From positions 1 to 23,466 of the forward strand of contig JAPKXT010000098.1 in NCBI GenBank assembly GCA_026394695.1: a stretch of 23,466 bases of DNA, read 5' to 3'. Under the pieces are notes generated by a model. The model made no database searches, had not been told where the DNA came from, and saw only the letters and a program-made list of their open reading frames with translations. Shown piece after piece: positions 15,771 to 22,321 of the stretch. The stretch is from Methanoregula sp. Lineage in GTDB: Archaea; Halobacteriota; Methanomicrobia; Methanomicrobiales; Methanospirillaceae. Position 1 is the first letter of the stretch; each line of letters begins with the position of its first letter. A program made the position numbers and the translations under genes.

Positions 15771-16718
15771 ATGGAGATCTCACAAGGAACCAAGCGGATT
15801 TTCCAGTTCATCCTACTTCTCTTCGGTCTCCTTCTCCTCGTCTATATCATCGACACGTCGGGTATCATCGAGAACTACAGGATGTTTTTTGCGGTCAGCA
15901 TCCCCCTCCTGGTCCTCGCATTCATCCTCTCGAACCTGAATATCCTGACCAAGATCTACCGGTGGAGCTACTTAAGCAGGCACTATGACTGCCCCCTCAG
16001 CCTCAGGGACGCCTCGATCGTCACTGTCTCAAGCTTCTATTTTGCCAACATCACCCCCGGGAAGATCGGCGATCTCTTCAAGGCGTACTTCATGCAGAAG
16101 CGCTATCTTATGAACTTCTTTGACGGTGTCTCGATGCTCTTCTACGAGCGCTTCTTCGAGCTCCTGATCCTTTTTCTGACGGCCGCGGCCATTGTCTTCA
16201 TCGATCTTCGGGGGATCACGGTTATTGTTCTTGAGCTGAGCGCCCTCATCCTCATTCTCCTCTCCCTCTTCTACTTTAAATCCGAGTTCTTCTTAGGTTT
16301 CATCGAGAGGATTGTTGTCAGGCTTCCCCGGGTCAAGATCCCTGAGGTTAGTTTCCGGATCCGGAAAATCCCCTTTTCGAACATATCAGCAGTATTTGCC
16401 ATCACCCTCATCTCGCTCATCTTTGAATTTGCCCGGTTATGGGTCGTTGCTCTCGCGTTCGGTTACACTCTCAACCCCCTCCAGGTCTCCATCTTCTTCA
16501 GTCTCGCAATCATCGCGGGGCTCATCTCGCAGATACCACTTGGGATCGGAATAACCGAGGGATCGCTGAGCCTCCTGCTCCAGCAGGCCGGCATCGCCCC
16601 GGTCAGCGCGATGTCGATCGTCCTGACCGACCGGATTCTCTCGATGTATTATGCCCTTGTCCTCGGGTTTGTATTCTCTAAATTCTCACTTGATCAGCTC
16701 AGCGAGGCCCCTCCATGA
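15771..16718 (+). CDS. Flippase-like (UPF0104/AglD C-terminal/LPG synthase TM) membrane protein
   Basis: A 315-residue integral membrane protein of the lysylphosphatidylglycerol-synthase transmembrane/UPF0104 family. In archaea this domain is often fused or adjacent to dolichol-phosphate sugar transferases, as in AglD. About eight hydrophobic helices are visible, the first at 10-30 and the last near 285-305. Family marks are FYFANITPGKIGDLFKAYF (about 98-116) and the late IAGLISQIPLGIGITEGSL. The ATG at 15771 has AGGTGA four bases upstream. Its end overlaps the GT2 gene (ATGA), so the pair act as a split version of AglD-like proteins. A role in moving a polyprenyl-linked sugar across the membrane is inferred from the family name and context. 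Confidence 0.87.
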   Translation: MEISQGTKRIFQFILLLFGLLLLVYIIDTSGIIENYRMFFAVSIPLLVLAFILSNLNILTKIYRWSYLSRHYDCPLSLRDASIVTVSSFYFANITPGKIGDLFKAYFMQKRYLMNFFDGVSMLFYERFFELLILFLTAAAIVFIDLRGITVIVLELSALILILLSLFYFKSEFFLGFIERIVVRLPRVKIPEVSFRIRKIPFSNISAVFAITLISLIFEFARLWVVALAFGYTLNPLQVSIFFSLAIIAGLISQIPLGIGITEGSLSLLLQQAGIAPVSAMSIVLTDRILSMYYALVLGFVFSKFSLDQLSEAPP

Positions 16719-17446
16719 TCTCCATCATCATCCCACTCTTCAATGAGGCAGAGAATGTCAGGCACTATGGGACGGATCTCTTCCCGGTAATCGATGCGAT
16801 CGCAAAAAAGACCGGAGAGACGTTCGAATTCATCCTTGTCGACGACGGGAGCCGGGATGATACCATTGCCCAACTCCACAGGATCGCTGCGATGCGGCAG
16901 GACATAAAAGTCCTCGAACACGGGATCAACAGGGGGATGGGAAACGCAATCAGGACCGGGCTCTCGGCATGCACATCCGAACTTGTCGTCACTATGGACT
17001 CAGACCTGACCTTCCGGCCCCAAGACGTGGAACAGCTCGTCGAAAAATTTCGGGTGACGGGGGCCGACCTGATTTCGGGATCGCCATACCTTGGTGATGG
17101 GTTGATGGAGGAGGTCACTCCCTTCCGGCTCTTCCTTAGCAAATCCGTGAACTTCCTGTACCGGCTCCTTCTCGGAGAGAAGATCACGAGCGTAAGCCCC
17201 ATCTTCCGACTCTACCGGAAAAGTGCTCTGGACGATATCACCATATCAAGCGGCAATTTTGAGATCAACGCGGAGATCATCTCCAAGTTCATCATCGCGG
17301 GGAAGAGTATCGTTGAGATCCCGGTTCCTCTCATGAGACGAAAATATGGGGTCTCCAAGATCAAGGTGACCAAGGAGATCAGGAATAATATTGTTCTCCT
17401 CTCAAAGATATTCCGAACCAGGTACCTCCACGAGGAATGGAGATAA
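16715..17446 (+). CDS. Polyprenyl-phosphate sugar transferase, GT2 family (DPM1/AglD-like)
   Basis: A 243-residue GT-A fold transferase. It opens with SIIIPLFNEAENV (3-15), has the nucleotide-binding VDDGSRDDT (D43, D44) and the DxD metal motif at D95-S-D97. Later come FRLYRKSALDDI and the basic VPLMRRKYGVSK typical of dolichyl-phosphate mannose or glucose synthases. There is no membrane helix, so the flippase-like partner, whose stop it overlaps, probably provides the membrane part. The sugar could be mannose from the GDP-mannose enzyme at 7991, but this is inference. The unit ends here, with no strong terminator before the convergent GT39 gene. Confidence 0.9.
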   Translation: MISIIIPLFNEAENVRHYGTDLFPVIDAIAKKTGETFEFILVDDGSRDDTIAQLHRIAAMRQDIKVLEHGINRGMGNAIRTGLSACTSELVVTMDSDLTFRPQDVEQLVEKFRVTGADLISGSPYLGDGLMEEVTPFRLFLSKSVNFLYRLLLGEKITSVSPIFRLYRKSALDDITISSGNFEINAEIISKFIIAGKSIVEIPVPLMRRKYGVSKIKVTKEIRNNIVLLSKIFRTRYLHEEWR

Positions 17447-17619
17447 GGTAATAAAAACCAGGAAAACTGTTACAAATCCTTTGTATTGTCACATTTCTGG
17501 TGGCCACGTAAAAAAGCATGCTTGTATATCAATAAAATTGCTTGAACCCCAGGCAACCCTCGATTTAGAGGCCGACAAAAATTAAGCCGAAGGCAATGGC
17601 GAAGCCTCAAAAGAGAGAT
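17447..17619. other. Convergent intergenic region with weak T-run terminators
   Basis: The GT2 gene (+) and the GT39 gene (-) end on either side. On the minus strand a T5 run (17576-17580) and AAGCATGC followed by T6 (17510-17523) could end the GT39 transcript. A short frame across it (17391-17585) has no recognisable sequence. Confidence 0.4.
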
Positions 17620-19152
17620 CTATCGGGATACAAAGAGGACGATCCCCCCGTCCCTGCCAGCAGATTTCGTCTGGTTCTGCAACCATGCTACTTCGTCGCC
17701 ATTCGGGTTGACCGCGAAGATGTCGCTCGTGACGATGTAAAACATCGTACTGTTACCCCGTGCTGCGCTTATCATCTGGAGATCCTTTACGGTAGTGGCC
17801 TGATACTCAAGGGTCCTGTCCGTCGCATTCGAGTAATAATAATCAAAGGGGAGGGAAATATAACCTGGCACAAGAACGACCTTGTCACCCGGCTGGGTGA
17901 GGTTTGATATCTGCCCCGAGAATCCCCGCCAGTCATCCTTGGAATACCCCGTGTAGTAGCTTGCAAGCATAGGCAAGTTGACGAGGACGAGGACGGCCAT
18001 CAACAGATACACGATCCCCCGGGTGTTCCACAAACGGTAAAACATTCCATACGACGAGGCCACACCGAGATACACCGGCACTATTACAAATATGAGGTGC
18101 CTGGGTTCCATTGGCATTTTGTATGACATTACATACGTTATGATAAACGTGAGAAGGAGAATCGATACAAGGAGCAGCCCTTGTTTTTTATCGGTGAGAT
18201 ACGCCTGGACAATGCCCACGATGAACAAGGTGGCGAACAGGACCAGCAGGATCTCGCTGGCGCCTGAGATAAGAACGAGGATCTGGTAAATGATATTAAA
18301 TCCCTGGAGCCCGAAGGTCGGGGGGGCGGCGGTCCTCGTGAAGAAGAGCTGGATGGTGACCAATATAAGCGGAAGGCTTGCGAGGGAGAACAAGACAACC
18401 GCGAGGAGTATCGTCCCGATATTTTTGATGTTCTCCCTTATGTTCTGTGCCTGCAGAGCGAGGGCATAGACGACCAGCGATGCGATCAGGACAAACACGT
18501 AAAAATGGGACCAGAAGGCAAACGCTGACAGGACGCCAAACAGTGCCCAGTTTTTGATATCATTTTCTTTCAGGGCTTTGAGATAGAACACCATTGCAAA
18601 CGCGATAAAAAAGAGCGCCATCGAATAGGCCCGTGCTTCCTGGGAGTAGAATATCAGGAACGGGGAGAACGCCGCAGCAGCCGCCGCAATTATACCGACG
18701 TTCCTGTCCATAAATTCCTTTCCTGCGAAGTACATCACCGGAATTGTCAGGATCCCAAAGAGTGCGGGTACAAACCGTAGGATTACTTCATTATTCCCCA
18801 CCATGAGCATGACGTGCTCGATCCAGTAGAAAAGGGGGGGATTGAAATCTCCCGCAGCCATGGTCTGCCAGATCCCCGAGAATGTTCCAAGAGAGGCGTT
18901 ATAAGTCACAGCTTCGTCAAGCCAGATCGAGTTGAAGCCAAGGTTAAAAAATCGCAGGAATAGTCCGGCAACGGTCAGGGAAAGGAGGAGTTGCGCGTAC
19001 CTGCTGTTGACAAGCACGCTTTTTATATTGCCGGCTGTGAAGTCCCTCATCGAATGGAGTGGAGAAATGAACACTCCATCAAGGTTGCATTCCCTTATGT
19101 CATGTGATTTTTTGGATTTTTTTGGATCGTCTCGTTTCTTGGCCATGTGCAC
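17620..19152 (-). CDS. GT39/PMT_2-type polytopic glycosyltransferase
   Basis: A 510-residue polytopic membrane protein of the ArnT/PMT_2 (GT39-like, GT-C) type, which takes a sugar from a polyprenyl-phosphate donor outside the membrane. After a basic cytoplasmic tail of about 50 residues (KKRDDPKKSKKS) comes the first helix (about 52-70). It is followed by the GT-C catalytic loop with the acidic pair D79-E80 (IWLDEAVTY) and DFNPPLFYW (102-110). About ten more helices follow, and then a soluble C-terminal domain of about 110 residues. The start is GTG 19152, with AGGT at a good distance; ATG 19146 is an alternative. It probably uses the product of the convergent GT2/flippase pair. Whether the acceptor is protein or lipid cannot be told. 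Confidence 0.85.
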   Translation of the reverse strand: MHMAKKRDDPKKSKKSHDIRECNLDGVFISPLHSMRDFTAGNIKSVLVNSRYAQLLLSLTVAGLFLRFFNLGFNSIWLDEAVTYNASLGTFSGIWQTMAAGDFNPPLFYWIEHVMLMVGNNEVILRFVPALFGILTIPVMYFAGKEFMDRNVGIIAAAAAAFSPFLIFYSQEARAYSMALFFIAFAMVFYLKALKENDIKNWALFGVLSAFAFWSHFYVFVLIASLVVYALALQAQNIRENIKNIGTILLAVVLFSLASLPLILVTIQLFFTRTAAPPTFGLQGFNIIYQILVLISGASEILLVLFATLFIVGIVQAYLTDKKQGLLLVSILLLTFIITYVMSYKMPMEPRHLIFVIVPVYLGVASSYGMFYRLWNTRGIVYLLMAVLVLVNLPMLASYYTGYSKDDWRGFSGQISNLTQPGDKVVLVPGYISLPFDYYYSNATDRTLEYQATTVKDLQMISAARGNSTMFYIVTSDIFAVNPNGDEVAWLQNQTKSAGRDGGIVLFVSR

Positions 19153-19507
19153 TCATACCTGTTTTGTAAAGATTCTATTTAGTTTGTCAGTCGGCTCCGG
19201 TCAAGAATTTTGCCATCCGGGATAGACAGTACTAAAAAAGGTAGAGCATTCAGGAAAATTTTTCAGACGCACAATGGCCCTTACTACCTCATCTGCTTAA
19301 CCGCTTTGCGAGATGTCAACCTATGGATATCAAAAGATGAAAGAGAAGACTTTCGCCAGGCATAAAAGCGGTTATCTTTCTCTCGCGGCAGAGAGATAAT
19401 CATCCACTTTTTCCGCGGTATATCACTCACGATCTTTCTGCGCGGAACTTACGATCCGATGCCGCTGAAGCGTACAGGGAGAGAGAGACTGTATCGGCAA
19501 GAACAGC
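19153..19507. other. Intergenic region between GT39 and wecB, no supported gene
   Basis: This 355-bp stretch has an AT-rich element near 19171-19181 (minus strand AACTAAATAGA), a possible GT39 promoter. A small hairpin, TCTCTC (19379-19384) / GAGAGA (19391-19396), lies on either strand. A 20-codon + strand frame (19337-19399) spans the hairpin; it has no SD and no recognisable product. I see no tRNA or insertion-sequence end. Confidence 0.45.
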
Positions 19508-20584
19508 TTATGCATTTTCACTCAAGATACTGACGATCTTTTCCGAGGCCGTACCATCACCGAACGGGTTTTTCCAGTCCCGCGGCACCCCAAGCATGGC
19601 ATCAGCGGCTTTGAGGATCGCGTCGGGTTCTACCCCCGAGAGTATATTCGCCCCAACATCGACCGTCTCCGGTCGTTCAGTGTTGTCGCGAAGGGTTACG
19701 CATGGAACGCCGAGGATGCAGGTCTCCTCCTGGACACCACCCGAATCGGTCAGGACCAGTTTTGCGTGTGCCTCGAGCTGGAGAAATTCAAGGAAGTTCT
19801 TCGGTGGGATGAAGGTAATTCCGGTCGGCGGGATGCCGAACTCCCGGAGCTTTTTTTCTGTCCGTGGGTGAACGGGAAAAATCACCGGCAGTGCGTGTTT
19901 TTTCCCGATGGCCATCAGACCGGCGATAATCTTTTTCAGCCGCGATTCCTCGTCCACATTTTCCGCCCGGTGTGCGGTGACAAGGAAGTACTTTCCGTGT
20001 GAAAGCCCGAGTTTTAAGAGGATGTCCCCCCGTTTCTGTGCGATTTCCAGATTCTGGAAAACGGCGTCGACGATGGTATTTCCCGTGACAAAGATTTTCT
20101 TTTTATCTAATCCCTCGTGCAAGAGGTTCGCACGTGCGATTTCTGTTGGTGCAAAAAGGTAATCTGAGATATGATCAGCAACCACGCGGTTTACCTCTTC
20201 GGGCATTCTCCTGTCAAAGCTTCGCAGCCCGGCTTCGACGTGGCCGACCTTCACGTGGAGTTTTGCTGCGGCTAGAGCTCCGGCAAGAACCGTGTTGGTG
20301 TCCCCCTGGACAAGGATGACGTCGGTTTTTTCTTTCTGGAGGACGGTTTCTATGCCCAGCATTATCTTTCCAGTCTGTTCCGCGTGGCTCCCGGAGCCTG
20401 CATCGAGGTTGTAGCGCGGATCCGGCAGCTCCAGGGTATCGAAAAAGGACTTATCCATCTCGTAGGAATAGTGTTGGCCGGTGTGTAAAATGAAAAACTC
20501 ATTCCCCCTTTTTGTGAGGTTCCGGATGATGGGGGACATCTTGATTATTTCCGGGCGGGTTCCCAGGATTACCGCGATCTTCAT
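19508..20584 (-). CDS. wecB: UDP-N-acetylglucosamine 2-epimerase (non-hydrolysing)
   Basis: The enzyme interconverts UDP-GlcNAc and UDP-ManNAc for cell-surface glycans. The 358-residue protein matches WecB throughout: MKIAVILGTRPEIIKMSPII at the start, LVQGDTNTVLAGALAA near 95, GHVEAGLRSFDRRMPEE with the catalytic acids near 120, VTAHRAEN, FPVHPRT and the late DSGGVQEE. No SD is visible before the ATG. A 14-bp inverted repeat lies 29-42 bp upstream. It is a single-gene unit in an otherwise glycan-related stretch; no UDP-ManNAc dehydrogenase is seen in the window. Confidence 0.95.
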   Translation of the reverse strand: MKIAVILGTRPEIIKMSPIIRNLTKRGNEFFILHTGQHYSYEMDKSFFDTLELPDPRYNLDAGSGSHAEQTGKIMLGIETVLQKEKTDVILVQGDTNTVLAGALAAAKLHVKVGHVEAGLRSFDRRMPEEVNRVVADHISDYLFAPTEIARANLLHEGLDKKKIFVTGNTIVDAVFQNLEIAQKRGDILLKLGLSHGKYFLVTAHRAENVDEESRLKKIIAGLMAIGKKHALPVIFPVHPRTEKKLREFGIPPTGITFIPPKNFLEFLQLEAHAKLVLTDSGGVQEETCILGVPCVTLRDNTERPETVDVGANILSGVEPDAILKAADAMLGVPRDWKNPFGDGTASEKIVSILSENA

Positions 20585-20612
20585 CAGATAAGGATAGGAT
20601 TTGCTTCGGTCA

Positions 20613-20626
20613 TGAAGGTTCCTTCA
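20613..20626. promoter_or_regulatory. Inverted repeat upstream of wecB, possible operator
   Basis: TGAAGG-TT-CCTTCA is a perfect 6-bp inverted repeat with a 2-bp centre. It sits 20-30 bp downstream of a TATA-like TTTATTTCG (minus strand, about 20636-20644), where transcription of wecB would start, so a bound repressor could block initiation. The repeat is seen; its role is inferred. Confidence 0.35.
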
Positions 20627-20671
20627 AGGGTTTTCGAAATAAACGATCAGTTTTCGTGTCTGTTTAATTAA

Positions 20672-20688
20672 CGGGAAAAAACCACCCG
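20672..20688 (-). terminator. Terminator of the TetR-TudS/NDT operon
   Basis: On the minus strand CGGG-TGGTTTTTT-CCCG places T6 in the loop of a short stem, 29-45 bp past the stop of the fusion gene. Confidence 0.4.
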
Positions 20689-20716
20689 ACCGATCCAGCA
20701 GCATTCTAATCGAGGG

Positions 20717-21574
20717 TTATGGCGAGGGCTTTCTGATCGAGAAGGATGCGAGTTCACGTATGAGATCTTCCCTGCTGGTCACCACGGTCGAAGACTGTTC
20801 CAGCATCAGGTTTACCTGCTCGTGCATTCCGGCCTTGCGGAAATCTGTGCGAACTGCAATCACTGGTTTGTTATGGGCATACGCATACCCCATCTCCCAT
20901 GCAGTGCCGGAATCCGCATCTGCGCCATCAATAATGGCAACGATTATTTCGGCATTTTCAAGAGCTTTCAAATTTTCTGAAAAGATCCGAACCTGTCCTT
21001 CTTTATCCCTCGCAGGTGAATCATCACCTGCTTCCTGAGGCAGAAATACATCAAAAAAATTATTTCTCAAATGCCCGGCAATCGATAGATTATAAGCACG
21101 TTCACCTTCTGAAAAAAGTGGGGCTGCAAGATAAACGTGATATTGAGAGAATGTCATTACATCCATTGCCTTGATATTTGGAAACCGTGCAAGAAACACC
21201 CCCCGTCCCATACGTTTTGGCGGTTGTTGATCCACACTCCCATAATAGGTGCTGGTTACTCCGCAGGTAGGGGAAGAGTTGACACCAAGGATGCAAAGCG
21301 GTGGACCCCGTTCAACCATGATATCCTGCACTTGTAATTCAAGCTTGTCCATCAGATGGACAAATGCCGGGGTGTTCAGCCTTTCCAGAAATGTCCCGGG
21401 TTTTCTATCAGAACCGAGATACAACGTCTCCGAACACGGCAGCGGCACCAGTTCAATATTAAAGCGATTGCAGCGTTGGATGCATCGCTCAAACAACACG
21501 AGATCCGAGGGTTTTGTGATCCCATTTGCACGCAAAGCTGGATTAAGAATACAGGGGCTGCAGAGCACGTACAT
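20717..21574 (-). CDS. Fusion of TudS/DUF523-like cysteine domain and nucleoside 2-deoxyribosyltransferase-like domain
   Basis: A 285-residue two-domain protein. Residues 1-125 resemble DUF523/TudS-related putative desulfidases: C5 and C8 in LCSPCILNP, C47 in VPLPCSE and C104 in NSSPTCGV. The spacing of C8, C47 and C104 resembles the three cysteines that hold the [4Fe-4S] cluster of thiouracil desulfidase TudS. Residues 145-285 resemble nucleoside 2-deoxyribosyltransferases: VYLAAPLFSEGE (147-158), and IIDGADADSGTAWEMG with D216, D221 and the likely catalytic E227. It follows the TetR gene by 24 bp with GGAAAGGGA before the ATG. A combined action on thiolated or otherwise modified nucleosides is inferred; neither activity is proven for this protein. 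Confidence 0.75.
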   Translation of the reverse strand: MYVLCSPCILNPALRANGITKPSDLVLFERCIQRCNRFNIELVPLPCSETLYLGSDRKPGTFLERLNTPAFVHLMDKLELQVQDIMVERGPPLCILGVNSSPTCGVTSTYYGSVDQQPPKRMGRGVFLARFPNIKAMDVMTFSQYHVYLAAPLFSEGERAYNLSIAGHLRNNFFDVFLPQEAGDDSPARDKEGQVRIFSENLKALENAEIIVAIIDGADADSGTAWEMGYAYAHNKPVIAVRTDFRKAGMHEQVNLMLEQSSTVVTSREDLIRELASFSIRKPSP

Positions 21575-21598
21575 TGATATAACTCATTCCCTTTCCGC

Positions 21599-22126
21599 TT
21601 AAGAATTCTCTTTATATCCGAGCAGAATCTTCCCTATCTCTATCCATTGCGCACGGAGCTCATCCCGTTCAACTCCAATGAGTGAGAGAGCGCGGAGACC
21701 GTTGAAGAGACTCATCATAGCAAGAGCGATAGTGCGGGGAGCAGCCCCCGTGCCGCCCTTTCCCTGTTGCTGCTGTTTCGCAACGCCGAGAGTAGCTTTT
21801 TTCAGTCCTGATAGCATGTTCTCGGAGAAACTCTTTGCTATCTCCGGGTTACGGGGGATCATGGAGAGAAACTCGAAAAAAAGAGCGTTCTCTTCAACAC
21901 TATTTTCCAGATAGAAATCAAGAATAGCAATCCAGCCATCTAACCGAGATGCAGCAGGAAACTTCGACATCGTTTTCTCGCGGATCTCCTCGGGGAACGC
22001 TTTCACGATCTCGATGACAAGATCGTCCTTGTTACGGAAGTACTGGTAGAGCGTTGTCTTGCTCACGCCGATATACTCGGCGATGTCGTCCATTGTAGTA
22101 GCCCGGTACCCTTTCCTGCTCATCAC
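21599..22126 (-). CDS. TetR/AcrR family transcriptional regulator
   Basis: A TetR-type repressor: the N-terminal helix-turn-helix reads YRATTMDDIAEYIGVSKTTLYQYF, followed by NKDDLVIEIV, and the remainder is the helical ligand-binding domain. The listed start is GTG 22126, followed by an in-frame ATG at 22123. Both leave almost no residues before the first HTH helix. The frame stays open upstream for 17 more codons, and those residues (SIKTYDRVIFEV) look like the usual TetR helix 1, but no ATG, GTG or TTG is there. A TATA box (22173-22180) predicts a transcript start near 22150, within that extension. The regulator shares its operon with the fusion gene and faces the secreted-protein gene at 22322; it may control both. 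Confidence 0.88.
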   Translation of the reverse strand: MMSRKGYRATTMDDIAEYIGVSKTTLYQYFRNKDDLVIEIVKAFPEEIREKTMSKFPAASRLDGWIAILDFYLENSVEENALFFEFLSMIPRNPEIAKSFSENMLSGLKKATLGVAKQQQQGKGGTGAAPRTIALAMMSLFNGLRALSLIGVERDELRAQWIEIGKILLGYKENS

Positions 22127-22321
22127 CTCAAAAATTACTCGATCGTAAGTTTTAATACTTTCCGTTGGGTAATTTTATAATAAATACTGAAAGGACGCCG
22201 AATGAATGCTGGTGGTCGCGATTGAGGAATCCGGCGATGAATGCGGCAAAATTCAGGGCCATTTACAGACGCTTGACTAGTTTGTTATCAGATATGCAAG
22301 ATTGAGAGGACAGGAAAAAAA
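22127..22321. promoter_or_regulatory. Divergent promoter region of TetR and secreted-protein genes
   Basis: On the minus strand TTATAAAA (22173-22180) is a strong TATA box for TetR. An AT-rich inverted repeat, AAGT-TTTAAT-ACTT (22147-22160), lies where its transcript should begin. ATGAATGC is repeated directly at 22202-22209 and 22237-22244. For the + gene no clean TATA box is seen; GAGAGGACAGGA (22304-22315) could be its ribosome site. Control by TetR is inferred from position. Confidence 0.4.

Noticed and set aside
15417..15783. Minus-strand frames across the SelB-like/flippase spacer
   Set aside because: No homology sense, no ribosome site; one runs into the flippase start and the other into the SelB-like gene.
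17573..17610. Possible RNA gene or attachment site near the GGCTTCGCC and GCCTTCGGC hairpins
   Set aside because: The stems are only three base pairs and there is no tRNA-like fold or flanking repeat.
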